Shown one piece after another: positions 10,835 through 20,063 of a stretch of 64,000 nucleotides of DNA. Origin of the DNA: CBFIDE01 sp965661265 (lineage in GTDB: Bacteria > Bacteroidota > Bacteroidia > Flavobacteriales > Schleiferiaceae). The first letter of the stretch is position 1, and each line of letters begins with the position of its first letter. The notes below the pieces were generated by a model, which saw nothing but the letters and a program-made list of their open reading frames with translations, did not search any database and was not told the DNA's origin. The position numbers and the translations under genes were made by a program. The stretch spans positions 1 through 64,000 of the forward strand of contig CBFIDE010000006.1 of the NCBI GenBank assembly GCA_965661265.1. Direction: 5' to 3'.

Positions 10835-11818
10835 ATGAGCAAGAAGTTATTAACCTTATTTGCCTGCATAATTATGCTAACACCTGACGCTCTGCGCGCT
10901 CAGGACGCACACTTTAGCCAATATTATGCAAACCCTTTATACTTAAATCCTGCCTTTGCAGGAGTAGATCGATGTCCTAGGGTGAACATAAATTATCGTA
11001 ATCAATATCCTGTTCAGGGTGTGTATCAAACTTATTCTGCGTCCTATGATCAGTATGTTGAGGGCATGAATGGTGGACTAGGGTTTCTTGCGATGCGAGA
11101 TGAAGCAGGTGATGGTGCGCTTACAGCTACAGAATTAAGTGGTATTTATTCTTACCACTTAAAAGTAAATAGGAAATTTACCCTTTTAGCAGGTTTTCAA
11201 GCGACATTAAGACAAAGAGCTCTAAATTGGGATGGTTTGACCTTCCCTGATCAAATTGATCCCTATTACGGTTTCGTTAAAGAATCAAAAGAATTACCTC
11301 CTGGTAATAATGTGAATACCCACCTAGATGTGAGCGCTGGACTAATTGGGTTTACAGAGAAATTCTTTATCGGCTTTGCGGCACACCACTTAACATCTCC
11401 AGATGAATCCTTTTTTAAGGAATCAAAATTACCAATGAAGCTTACCGCACATGCTGGATTTACTATACCCTTAGGAAGAAAGAGACTACATAATAGCTTG
11501 CAAAATTACCTGGTTCCAAATATTGTTTATCAAAATCAAGGTCCATATTCTCAAACTACTCTAAGCATGGCTTTTAACAGAGCTGCTCTTTCTGGAGGAC
11601 TTGGGTTCAGAACCGGCTCAACAAACCCTGATGCAGTGGTTATTTTATTAGGATATGCTCCTACTGAACAAGAATGGAAAATTGGATACAGCTATGATAT
11701 TACCATCAATCAGCTGAGTAATGAATTAGGAGGAGCGCATGAGATTTCGCTTTCATACAGCTTCCCATGTAGAGTAAAGAGAAAGCAAATCAAGGCAATA
11801 AAATGCCCTAAGTTTTAG
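10835..11818 (+). CDS. PorP/SprF family T9SS outer membrane protein
   Basis: A 327-residue outer-membrane protein of the PorP/SprF family. The start is set at the Met of MSKKLLTLFACIIML, which begins the signal peptide (cleavage after RAQ); an in-frame start at 10790 would place 15 unlikely residues before it. Immediately after cleavage is DAHFSQYYANPLYLNPAFAG, the family hallmark. The rest is barrel strands. These proteins often work with a specific large type B CTD cargo, but here none is adjacent; the gene sits between divergent porU and gldJ. Whether it is the PorP core component or a cargo-specific SprF paralog cannot be told from sequence alone. Confidence 0.9.
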   Translation: MSKKLLTLFACIIMLTPDALRAQDAHFSQYYANPLYLNPAFAGVDRCPRVNINYRNQYPVQGVYQTYSASYDQYVEGMNGGLGFLAMRDEAGDGALTATELSGIYSYHLKVNRKFTLLAGFQATLRQRALNWDGLTFPDQIDPYYGFVKESKELPPGNNVNTHLDVSAGLIGFTEKFFIGFAAHHLTSPDESFFKESKLPMKLTAHAGFTIPLGRKRLHNSLQNYLVPNIVYQNQGPYSQTTLSMAFNRAALSGGLGFRTGSTNPDAVVILLGYAPTEQEWKIGYSYDITINQLSNELGGAHEISLSYSFPCRVKRKQIKAIKCPKF

Positions 11819-11856
11819 TTTTAAAAAAAGACAAACAGTTCTAGATTTTATAGATC

Positions 11857-13452
11857 ATGAATACATACAATTTATTTAAGAATACATTCAAAGCCACTTT
11901 ACTAGGCCTATTGATAATTGGTTTAGCCTCATGTGGAAAGAAAAGTAACTCAACAGGCTGGTCATATAATGACGCAGACAACGGAGGATTCTACGTAAAT
12001 ACAAAGTATAAGGGAATGGAGACTGGCCCTGGTCTTGTATTTATTGAAGGTGGAACTTTCACTATGGGAAGAGTTGAAGAAGATTTCATTAAGGATTGGA
12101 ACAACATCCCTCAGCAAACTTCAGTGAGTTCATTCTATCTTGACGAAAATGAAGTTACAAATGTTGACTATAGGGAATATCTTTATTGGTTAAGAAGAGT
12201 ATTTGATTACGATTATTATCCAGAGATCTATACCTCTGCCTTACCAGATACATTATCTTGGAGAAGCCAATTAGAGCAAAATGATAAAATGGTTGAATAC
12301 TATTTCCGTCACCCTGCCTATAATTTCTATCCAGTAGTTGGAGTATCTTGGCAACAAGCAATGAAATATTGCTCATGGAGGACAGATAGAGTTAATGAGC
12401 AAATCTTAATCAACGAAGGATACTTTCAGGAATTCTACGATCAACAAGATGCCGATCACTTTAATACAGAAGTGTATCTGTACAAAGCTGGTGAGTATAC
12501 TCAACAAAACAAGAAAGGACGTAAAGATTATAACCCTAACTCTGCTTATGGAAAAGAAGGAAGACCTATCCGCATGGACGATGGTATCTTACTTCCAAAA
12601 TATCGTCTACCAACTGAAGCTGAGTGGGAGTATGCTGCTTACGGAAATGCTGGTAACAGAAAGTACAATAGAACTGTAGAAGGAAATAAATATAGCTGGA
12701 GTGGGGGATCTTCTAGAAATCCTGACAAGGACGAAAGAGGAGATATGCTTGCTAACTTCAAAAGAGGTAGAGGAGACTATATGGGTTTAGGTGGTTGGTT
12801 GAATGACCAAGCAGATTATACAATGCAGGTTAAATTCTACCCTCCAAATGATTTTGGACTTTATGATATGGCCGGAAATGTCGCTGAATGGGTTTTAGAC
12901 GTTTACAGACCTCTTTCTGGGCAAGATATGAATGGTTTAAATGCCTTTAGAGGAAACGAATTCAAGAGTTTCGATAATGATTTCCAAGGAATGGGTGCTT
13001 TAGAAGTTCTTCAAGATCCTCAGTATGATACAGACTCAACCATTGTTCGCTTGCCAGGTGAGCTTCCAGTAAAAGCTGTTACCGCAGAGGAAAATCTAAA
13101 CAGAAGAAACTATCAGTACTCTGATTATAAGAATTTCAAAGACGGTGATAAAGAATCCTCTATCTATTATGAAGAGGATGTTGTTAATGAAGATCAAGCT
13201 TTAATGTATGATTATGGTAATAAATCTTTAGTAGGAAATACTACCAGAGTATTTAAAGGTGGTAGCTATGAAGATAGAGCCTATTGGTTAAGCCCTGGAA
13301 CAAGAAGATTCCTTGAAGAGGACCAATCTACAGACTTCATTGGATTTAGATGTGCGATGGATAGGTTAGGGTTTCAAAATTTGGATGATAAAAGAAATAA
13401 AGATCCTGAGAAACCTAAGCGAGATAAGTTTAAAAGATACAACTATAATTAA
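11857..13452 (+). CDS. gldJ: Gliding motility/T9SS lipoprotein GldJ
   Basis: A 531-residue lipoprotein required for gliding and T9SS in Flavobacteria. The signal peptide ends in a lipobox LASC, so lipidation is at Cys26. The body is a formylglycine-generating-enzyme-like (SUMF1) fold: FIEGGTFTMGRVEEDF near residue 70, DENEVTNVDYREYLYW, VVGVSWQQAMKYCSW, then YRLPTEAEWEYAAYG and a C-terminal FKGGSYEDRAYWLSPGTRRFL...GFRCAM. The long inserts fit GldJ over the shorter GldK/GldJ-like relatives. It follows the PorP/SprF-like gene by 38 bases, and a strong terminator ends the unit. Confidence 0.93.
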   Translation: MNTYNLFKNTFKATLLGLLIIGLASCGKKSNSTGWSYNDADNGGFYVNTKYKGMETGPGLVFIEGGTFTMGRVEEDFIKDWNNIPQQTSVSSFYLDENEVTNVDYREYLYWLRRVFDYDYYPEIYTSALPDTLSWRSQLEQNDKMVEYYFRHPAYNFYPVVGVSWQQAMKYCSWRTDRVNEQILINEGYFQEFYDQQDADHFNTEVYLYKAGEYTQQNKKGRKDYNPNSAYGKEGRPIRMDDGILLPKYRLPTEAEWEYAAYGNAGNRKYNRTVEGNKYSWSGGSSRNPDKDERGDMLANFKRGRGDYMGLGGWLNDQADYTMQVKFYPPNDFGLYDMAGNVAEWVLDVYRPLSGQDMNGLNAFRGNEFKSFDNDFQGMGALEVLQDPQYDTDSTIVRLPGELPVKAVTAEENLNRRNYQYSDYKNFKDGDKESSIYYEEDVVNEDQALMYDYGNKSLVGNTTRVFKGGSYEDRAYWLSPGTRRFLEEDQSTDFIGFRCAMDRLGFQNLDDKRNKDPEKPKRDKFKRYNYN

Positions 13453-13458
13453 GATATT

Positions 13459-13488
13459 AGTCCCGGTAAATACCGGGACTTTTTTTTA
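13459..13488 (+). terminator. Intrinsic terminator after gldJ
   Basis: Perfect hairpin AGTCCCGGTA/TACCGGGACT with a short AA loop followed by eight T residues, starting 7 bases after the gldJ stop codon. murF begins just beyond it at 13501. Confidence 0.93.
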
Positions 13489-13500
13489 TATATCAAGCAG

Positions 13501-14784
13501 ATGGAAATTGGATTTTTATATGATTTATTTCTCCAGTCAACAGGAGTAAGTATTGACAGCAGAACACTTGAAAAGGACAATATATTCTTTGCCATTAGAG
13601 GACCTAACTTTAATGCCAACTCCTTTGCCAAATCAGCCATAGAAAGTGGAGCACTTTATGCCATTGTAGATGATCTGAGTGTAGCCAACAATAAGACTAT
13701 ATTCTTTGTTAAGGACTGCCTTGAAGCCTTACAAGAACTAGCTAAGTATCACAGACATGAGCTAGAAATACCTATTATTGGTTTAACAGGTAGTAATGGA
13801 AAAACCACAACCAAAGAATTGATCAAGGCTGTTCTAAGCCAGAGTTACGAAACTCAATACACAAAAGGAAATTTTAATAACCATATTGGAGTTCCTCTAA
13901 GTATTCTGAGCATTGAAGATTACCATCAGATTGCTATTATAGAAATGGGAGCCAACCATCAAAAAGAAATTGAATTCCTTTGCACTATTGCCCAACCAGA
14001 TATTGGCCTAATCACAAACTTCGGTAAGGCACATCTGGAAGGATTTGGCGGAGTTGAAGGAGTCATAAAAGGGAAAAGCGAACTTTATCAGAGTCTAAGA
14101 GAAAGGAGAAAAGTGGCCTTTATCAATGGTGGTGATCAACTTCAGCTCGAGAAAGCTAGGGGAATAGCTCACCTCACCTATGGTGAAAGTGAAGACTTTG
14201 ACTTTACTATTTCTCTACATAAAAGTGAGTCAGACTTTTTAAATATAATCTATCAAGAAGAAATTATTGAAACCAAATTAATTGGTGACTATAACTATTC
14301 TAATGCCGCTGTAGCTTTAGCCTTAGGAAGTTACTTTGAGGTACCATTGCAAAAAATGATTAGTGGACTAAGAACCTATACACCTAGTAATAATAGGTCT
14401 CAATTACAGAAGACTAATAAGAATGAGCTAATTGTAGATGCATATAATGCGAACCCAAGCAGTATGCAGCTCGCTCTCAAAAACTTTGCTCGCGAATCTT
14501 CTAAAAACAAGCTTCTAATATTAGGTGATATGTTTGAGTTAGGAGTCTCGGAAAATGAGGAACATTCTAAAATACTAGACTTAGTAAATGAATTAGGCTT
14601 CGCAAATATTATTTTGATAGGGGAAGCCTTTTCCAAGCTAGCTTTAAAAAGTGCAATATCCTTTAAGTCCATGGAAGAAGCTCTTGATTATTTCAATAAT
14701 GAGACCAATAGACCTAAGGGTCAAAGAATTCTCTTAAAAGGAAGTAGAGGTATTGCATTGGAACGATTGATCCCTTTCTTATAA
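13501..14784 (+). CDS. murF: UDP-MurNAc-tripeptide:D-Ala-D-Ala ligase MurF
   Basis: The 427-residue ATP-dependent ligase adds D-Ala-D-Ala to the UDP-MurNAc-tripeptide, the last cytoplasmic step of peptidoglycan precursor synthesis. The N-terminal domain holds the UDP-binding region (DSRTLEKDNIFFAIRG, residues 19-34). The ATP-binding P-loop GSNGKTT is at 97-103, EMGANHQKEIEFL follows, and NFGKAHLEGFGG lies near 185. The C-terminal domain has VDAYNANPSSM and ILGDMFELG, typical of MurF. It starts 12 bases past the gldJ terminator. The gene stands apart from any mur/dcw cluster. Confidence 0.93.
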   Translation: MEIGFLYDLFLQSTGVSIDSRTLEKDNIFFAIRGPNFNANSFAKSAIESGALYAIVDDLSVANNKTIFFVKDCLEALQELAKYHRHELEIPIIGLTGSNGKTTTKELIKAVLSQSYETQYTKGNFNNHIGVPLSILSIEDYHQIAIIEMGANHQKEIEFLCTIAQPDIGLITNFGKAHLEGFGGVEGVIKGKSELYQSLRERRKVAFINGGDQLQLEKARGIAHLTYGESEDFDFTISLHKSESDFLNIIYQEEIIETKLIGDYNYSNAAVALALGSYFEVPLQKMISGLRTYTPSNNRSQLQKTNKNELIVDAYNANPSSMQLALKNFARESSKNKLLILGDMFELGVSENEEHSKILDLVNELGFANIILIGEAFSKLALKSAISFKSMEEALDYFNNETNRPKGQRILLKGSRGIALERLIPFL

Positions 14785-14941
14785 GCTTGATATTAGGAAT
14801 TTAATTAGAATTGGAATTAAGGATAATTACCAAAATAAGAAGTTACGCCCAGGGGCTATACCCGCAAGCCCTGTTTTCAAAGTAATAAATAAAAAGCTTA
14901 TTTACTAAAATCATCCTTGCACAAGTAAGTATAAAACAAAA

Positions 14942-14967
14942 AAAAAGCCTCTAATGAGGCCTTTTTA
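14942..14967 (-). terminator. Intrinsic terminator after the acyl-CoA dehydrogenase
   Basis: GCCTC-ATTA-GAGGC stem on the minus strand, extended by A-T pairs and followed by T residues. It works for the minus-strand gene at 14986, and the symmetric A/T flanks may also serve murF from the other side. Confidence 0.8.
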
Positions 14968-14985
14968 TAGATCTAAAAAAAATAT

Positions 14986-16128
14986 CTATTCAGCTAATAC
15001 TGCTCTAGAAATTACAATTTTCTGAATCTCTGAAGTACCTTCATAGATTTGGGTAATTTTTGCGTCACGCATAAGTCTTTCAACATGATACTCCTTTACG
15101 AATCCATATCCTCCATGAATTTGAACAGCTTCAACTGTCCATTTCATAGCTGCAGTAGATGCAAATAATTTAGCCTGAGCTGATTCTTTGTCAAAAGGCA
15201 TTTTATTATCTTTCAACCAAGCTGCTTTAAGACATAATAATCTCGCCGCCTCAATCTCAGTAGCCATATCAGCAAGCTTGAATCCAACACCTTGATGATG
15301 TCCAATTGGCTTTCCGAATGTTATTCTCTCCTTAGCATACTTCAATGCTAATTCATACGCTCCTGAGGCAATACCCAAAGCTTGAGATGCAATTCCAATT
15401 CTACCTCCACTTAATACTTTCATCGCAAATTTAAATCCGAAACCATCTTCACCAAGTCTGTTTTCCTTAGGAACCTTAACATCAGTAAACATTAAACTAT
15501 GAGTGTCGCTTCCGCGGATTCCCATCTTATCTTCTTTCTTTCCTACTACAAAACCGTCCATGCCTTTTTCAACAATAACACAGTTGATTCCTCTGTGACC
15601 TTTTTCAACGTCAGTTTGACAGATAACAAGATATACACTGGCAGAACCTCCATTAGTAATCCAGTTTTTAGTACCATTCACTAAATAATGATCCCCCTTA
15701 TCGATGGCAGTTGTTCTTTGGGATGTTGCATCTGAACCTGCTTCCGGCTCAGAAAGACAAAAAGCTCCGATAATCTCACCCTTAGCAAGAGGAACTAAAT
15801 ATTTTTGCTTTTGCTCTTCGGTTCCAAATTTCTCTAAACCCCAACAAACAAGACTATTATTTACAGACATGATTACAGAAGCAGAAGCATCAACTTTAGA
15901 TATCTCTTCCATAGCCAAAACATAGGATATAGTGTCAAGTCCACTACCACCATATTTTGGGTCAACCATCATACCTAAGAATCCAAGCTCTCCCATCATT
16001 TTTATTTGTTCTGCTGGAAACCTCTGCTCATTATCTCTATCAATTACTCCTGGCAATAATTCATTTTGTGCAAAATCTCTTGCAGCCTTCTGAATCATCA
16101 AATGCTCTTCTGTTAGTTCAAAATTCAT
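14986..16128 (-). CDS. Acyl-CoA dehydrogenase (short/branched-chain type)
   Basis: A 380-residue FAD enzyme introducing a trans double bond into acyl-CoA, passing electrons to ETF. Visible are the signatures GAFCLSEPEAGSD (about 123-135), WITNGG, and QIYEGTSEIQ near the C-terminus with Glu363 as the likely catalytic base, the position used by short-chain and medium-chain dehydrogenases. It resembles butyryl-CoA dehydrogenase. The chain-length preference cannot be read off. The gene is alone on its strand with its own terminator. Confidence 0.92.
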   Translation of the reverse strand: MNFELTEEHLMIQKAARDFAQNELLPGVIDRDNEQRFPAEQIKMMGELGFLGMMVDPKYGGSGLDTISYVLAMEEISKVDASASVIMSVNNSLVCWGLEKFGTEEQKQKYLVPLAKGEIIGAFCLSEPEAGSDATSQRTTAIDKGDHYLVNGTKNWITNGGSASVYLVICQTDVEKGHRGINCVIVEKGMDGFVVGKKEDKMGIRGSDTHSLMFTDVKVPKENRLGEDGFGFKFAMKVLSGGRIGIASQALGIASGAYELALKYAKERITFGKPIGHHQGVGFKLADMATEIEAARLLCLKAAWLKDNKMPFDKESAQAKLFASTAAMKWTVEAVQIHGGYGFVKEYHVERLMRDAKITQIYEGTSEIQKIVISRAVLAE

Positions 16129-16204
16129 CTTTATTCGCTTAGATTTACTTTTTCTTTTAAGATTTGCAAAGGTAATGCATAAGAGGCAATTTAAATAGCA
16201 AATA

Positions 16205-17272
16205 ATGACTACTTATAAGATTATAGGCTCCATGTCTGGAACATCCATTGACGGAATCGACTTAGCCCTAATTGAATTCTCTGTTGCCAATGATATAAAC
16301 TATAAGTTTTTGGCCTCTAAAACTTATAAATACTCTGAGGATTGGGTGCAAAAGCTTCGTTATAATCCAACAATAAGTGCAGCAGATCTCTTTAAATTAG
16401 ATCATGAATATGCCATCTACAGCGCTGAAGTAATCAATAAATTCATCCAAGAATTTGATTTAAATCGAGAAGAAATAAATTGTGTTGCTCATCATGGTCA
16501 TACATATTTACATCGTCCTGATTTAGGCTATACTTTTCAATTAGGCTGTAGCCCGATTTTATCTGACTTAGTGCAACTAGACTTTATAACTGACTTCAGA
16601 AAAGAAGATGTTGCTCTAGGCGGTCAAGGCGCTCCTTTGGTTCCAATCGGTGATCTCTATTTATTTAAAGAATATGACGCCTGCATAAATCTAGGTGGGT
16701 TCATGAATATTTCCTTTCAAGAAGGGAACAGCAGAACTGCTTATGATTTGGGAAGCTTTAATTATATTTTAAATCATCTTGCCAATAAATTGGGTCTAGA
16801 ATATGATAAAGAAGGGTCTATCGCGAGAAGCTCAAAAGCTGACAGTAGTTTATTAGAGAAATTAACTAAACTTGATTACTATCAACGTGAGTTGCCTAAG
16901 AGTATAGGTGCGGAATATGCTGAAGCTTATATTATTCCTTTGGTGGACCAATTCGAAACTACAGTGGCCATTTCAACTTATACAAAGCATGCTGCTCTAA
17001 TTGTTGCAAAAGAAGTTGATAATCATTCGTTTAAGAAAATACTTCTGAGCGGCGGTGGTGCAAACAATCTATATTTTATTGACCTATTACAAGAATTGAC
17101 AACTGCAGAAATAGTAGTTTCTAATCAAGAACTTACTGATTTTAAAGAAGCATTAATCTTTGCACTTCTTGCTTTATTAAAACGCGAAGAAAAAATCAAT
17201 GTTTTAAGCAGTGTAACAGGCTCAAATACAGATCATTCCGCAGGAATTCTTTATGAATTTGTTAAAAAATGA
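16205..17272 (+). CDS. anmK: Anhydro-N-acetylmuramic acid kinase
   Basis: This 355-residue ASKHA-fold enzyme hydrolyses and phosphorylates anhydroMurNAc to MurNAc-6-P during peptidoglycan recycling. The family signature GSMSGTSIDGIDLAL is at residues 8-22. Further motifs are HHGHTYLHRP (about 97-106), TDFRKEDVALGGQGAPLVP and LSGGGANN near residue 281. Length is typical. MurNAc-6-P etherase and transport partners are not nearby. Start ATG is at 16205 with no reasonable alternative. Confidence 0.94.
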   Translation: MTTYKIIGSMSGTSIDGIDLALIEFSVANDINYKFLASKTYKYSEDWVQKLRYNPTISAADLFKLDHEYAIYSAEVINKFIQEFDLNREEINCVAHHGHTYLHRPDLGYTFQLGCSPILSDLVQLDFITDFRKEDVALGGQGAPLVPIGDLYLFKEYDACINLGGFMNISFQEGNSRTAYDLGSFNYILNHLANKLGLEYDKEGSIARSSKADSSLLEKLTKLDYYQRELPKSIGAEYAEAYIIPLVDQFETTVAISTYTKHAALIVAKEVDNHSFKKILLSGGGANNLYFIDLLQELTTAEIVVSNQELTDFKEALIFALLALLKREEKINVLSSVTGSNTDHSAGILYEFVKK

Positions 17273-17313
17273 ATAATTTACATTGAATGAAGTCTTGAGC
17301 AAAGGTCTTTTTC

Positions 17314-17321
17314 TATTTTTG
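17314..17321 (+). promoter_or_regulatory. Putative -7 box upstream of the amino-acid dehydrogenase
   Basis: TATTTTTG fits TAnnTTTG and lies 14 bases before the ATG at 17336. A TTG is present at a spacing of 16 instead of 19, so support for the -33 element is weak. Confidence 0.4.
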
Positions 17322-17335
17322 TCTCCATAATCATC

Positions 17336-18565
17336 ATGATGAAAGAATTATTATCTAAGTACGAGAATAAGCCTGCAGAAATTGTTTTTCATTGGAATGA
17401 CAGCGAAACAGAAGCAGAAGGATGGGTGGTAATTAACTCACTCAGAGGAGGTGCTGCAGGAGGTGGAACTAGAATGAGAACTGGTCTTAATGAGCACGAA
17501 GTACTTTCATTGGCGAAGACAATGGAGATTAAATTTACCGTGGCAGGCCCACCTATCGGAGGAGCAAAGTCGGGTATTAACTTTAATCCAAATGACCCAA
17601 GAAAAAGTGGTGTTCTTGAAAGATGGTATAAGGCCGTGAAGCCCTTATTGAAGAATTACTACGGAACTGGTGGTGACTTAAATGTTGATGAAATCCACGA
17701 AGTTATTCCTATTACACAAGAGTTAGGTATTAGACATCCTCAGGAAGGTGTTTTAGTTGGACATTATAATCCAGATAAGAAAGAGAAGACAATTAAGATA
17801 GATCAACTTAAGAAAGGTGTTTTATTAGATGTTGAGCACTCTTCCCTTATTCCAGGTGACTCTAAATCTAATACTGTGGCTGATCTAATTACTGGCTATG
17901 GAACTGCTGAGTCTGTTAGACATTTTTACGACATCTACGGAGGTAGTGTATCAGGAAAGAGAGTGATAATACAAGGTTGGGGAAATGTAGCCGCAGCAGC
18001 AGCCTTTTACCTAGCTCAAGCAGGAGCAAAAGTGGTTGGAATCATTGATAGAGTTGGTGGTTTAGTTAATGAAGAAGGGTTTTCTTTTGAGGAGATCACT
18101 GAGTTGTACAATGCTAAAACAGGAAACTATTTAGTTTCTAGTGAACTGATTCCGTTTGAAGAACTTAATAAGACTATCTGGGATATTCCAGCTGAAATTT
18201 TTATTCCAGCAGCTGCATCTCGATTATTGACTCACGAGCAACTTCAAAGAATGTTGAATAATGGTTTGGAAGTAATTTCTTCTGGTGCTAATGTTCCTTT
18301 TGCTGATCAAGAAATTTTCTATGGTCCAATATCCGAATATGCCGACCAGAATTTAACATGTATTCCTGATTTCATTTCAAACTGTGGAATGGCAAGAGTA
18401 TTTGGCTATTTAATGACTAGTGGAATTGAAATATCTGACAAAGCAATTTTTGATGATGTTTCTAATACAATTAAAGAGGCTTTAGAAAATTGTCATTCTA
18501 AAGACTCGAATAAAAAGGAATTGACAAAGACTGCTTACGAAATTGCACTTACACAACTTTTATAA
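17336..18565 (+). CDS. Glu/Leu/Phe/Val dehydrogenase family protein
   Basis: A 409-residue amino-acid dehydrogenase performing NAD(P)-linked oxidative deamination. The catalytic lysine region PPIGGAKSGINF places Lys78. A substrate/dinucleotide segment GGDLNVDEIHEVIP follows, then the Rossmann domain (GKRVIIQGWGNVAAAAAFYLA, about 204-224) and SNCGMARVFGY near the end. The substrate cannot be assigned; leucine and glutamate dehydrogenases share these motifs. Start ATG codons occur at 17336 and 17339. The NhaD gene follows after 9 bases, so the two are probably co-transcribed. Confidence 0.88.
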   Translation: MMKELLSKYENKPAEIVFHWNDSETEAEGWVVINSLRGGAAGGGTRMRTGLNEHEVLSLAKTMEIKFTVAGPPIGGAKSGINFNPNDPRKSGVLERWYKAVKPLLKNYYGTGGDLNVDEIHEVIPITQELGIRHPQEGVLVGHYNPDKKEKTIKIDQLKKGVLLDVEHSSLIPGDSKSNTVADLITGYGTAESVRHFYDIYGGSVSGKRVIIQGWGNVAAAAAFYLAQAGAKVVGIIDRVGGLVNEEGFSFEEITELYNAKTGNYLVSSELIPFEELNKTIWDIPAEIFIPAAASRLLTHEQLQRMLNNGLEVISSGANVPFADQEIFYGPISEYADQNLTCIPDFISNCGMARVFGYLMTSGIEISDKAIFDDVSNTIKEALENCHSKDSNKKELTKTAYEIALTQLL

Positions 18566-18574
18566 TTAGAAAGG

Positions 18575-19981
18575 ATGCTATACACTTTAATGATTTTCGT
18601 TTTTGTTTTGGGTTATATTGCTATTGCATTAGAACACAATATTCATATTGATAAAGCGGCATCAGCCTTGGTTACTGGGGTAACTTGTTGGACTTTATAT
18701 GTTCTTGGAGCACATGAGATTGTTGATTTCAATAGTATACCCGCCTACATTTTAGATATGTTCAGTAGTCATCATATTACGGAACCTAAAAGTGTGGTCA
18801 CACATTATGTCACAGAATTTCAAATTTTAGAACACCTAGGTGAAATAGCTTCCATTCTTTTCTTCCTTTTAGGTGCAATGACTATTGTCGAATTAATTGA
18901 TAGCCACGAAGGATTCAGCGTTATTACAGATAGAATTAGAACTACAGATAAGAAGAAATTAATCTGGATTATTAGTATCCTTACGTTCTTCTTCTCAGCT
19001 GCTTTAGACAACCTAACCACTTCTATTGTGATGGTTTCTTTATTGCGTAAACTGATTGATGATAAGCAAGATCGTTGGCTATTTGCTGGGATTGTAGTCA
19101 TCGCGGCAAACGCAGGTGGCGCATGGTCTCCAATTGGAGATGTAACTACAACCATGCTCTGGATTGGTAAGCAGGTTACCGCTGGCGCGATTATCGTTAA
19201 ACTGATTATTCCAAGTTTAATTTGTCTTTTAGCCCCTCTACTCTATTTACAGTTTACTATGAAGGGGAATGTAAAAAGACCTTCTAAAGTAGAAGGATTA
19301 GAGCACTATACAAATCCTACAACTCCAAGAGAAAGAAAAATAGTTTTTGGAGCTGGTCTAGCTGGTCTTCTTTTTGTTCCAATTTTCAAAACCTATACTC
19401 ACCTTCCTCCTTTCATGGGAATGATGTTCAGTTTAGGAATTATGTGGATTATCACTGAAGTATTACACCGCTCTAAGAATAGAGAGGAAAAGACTAACCT
19501 TTCTGTAATTGGAGTTCTAAAAAAGGTGGATACGGCAAGTGTTCTTTTCTTCATGGGAATACTTTTGGCTGTAGCTAGTTTACAATCTGCAGGCCAATTA
19601 ACACAGCTTGCAACAGGCTTAGACAACTCTATTGGAACATCAGAAGCTAGTGGGGTTTATATAGTAAGTATAATCATAGGATTGCTTTCTTCAATTGTTG
19701 ATAACGTTCCCTTAGTTGCTGCGGCAATGGGTATGTATGACATCAGTATTGTAAGCGGTAGTTACTTTGCTCAAGATGGATTATTTTGGGAATTCCTTGC
19801 ATATTGCGCAGGTACTGGAGGTAGTGCATTAATTATTGGATCTGCGGCTGGTGTTGCTGTTATGGGCCTTGAAGGGATCAGCTTTGGATGGTACCTTAAG
19901 AAAATCAGTCTTCTAGCCATAATCGGTTATGCTGCCGGAGCTGTTGCCTATATTCTTCAAGAAAGCCTTTTACATATTTAA
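18575..19981 (+). CDS. nhaD: NhaD-type sodium:proton antiporter
   Basis: A 468-residue inner-membrane protein with about 12-13 hydrophobic segments, of the ion-transporter superfamily. Family motifs are visible: FFFSAALDNLTTSIVMV (about 140-156), ANAGGAWSPIGDVTTTMLW (about 178-196), and the paired second-half SSIVDNVPLVAAAMGMY and GTGGSALIIGSAAGVAVMG. These match NhaD, which exports sodium in exchange for protons and suits a marine or saline habitat. It starts 9 bases after the amino-acid dehydrogenase. Confidence 0.92.
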   Translation: MLYTLMIFVFVLGYIAIALEHNIHIDKAASALVTGVTCWTLYVLGAHEIVDFNSIPAYILDMFSSHHITEPKSVVTHYVTEFQILEHLGEIASILFFLLGAMTIVELIDSHEGFSVITDRIRTTDKKKLIWIISILTFFFSAALDNLTTSIVMVSLLRKLIDDKQDRWLFAGIVVIAANAGGAWSPIGDVTTTMLWIGKQVTAGAIIVKLIIPSLICLLAPLLYLQFTMKGNVKRPSKVEGLEHYTNPTTPRERKIVFGAGLAGLLFVPIFKTYTHLPPFMGMMFSLGIMWIITEVLHRSKNREEKTNLSVIGVLKKVDTASVLFFMGILLAVASLQSAGQLTQLATGLDNSIGTSEASGVYIVSIIIGLLSSIVDNVPLVAAAMGMYDISIVSGSYFAQDGLFWEFLAYCAGTGGSALIIGSAAGVAVMGLEGISFGWYLKKISLLAIIGYAAGAVAYILQESLLHI

Positions 19982-20063
19982 CTATTAGTTGTTAGCTATT
20001 TTTTTTTCGCGCATACTTGTATTGATATAGGGCCGTTATCTTTACAGTCTAAATCTTATAAAT

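Noticed and set aside
19982..20063. Inverted-repeat plus T-run after nhaD as a terminator
   Set aside because: The T run is present, but the stem is short and irregular, so it is not listed.
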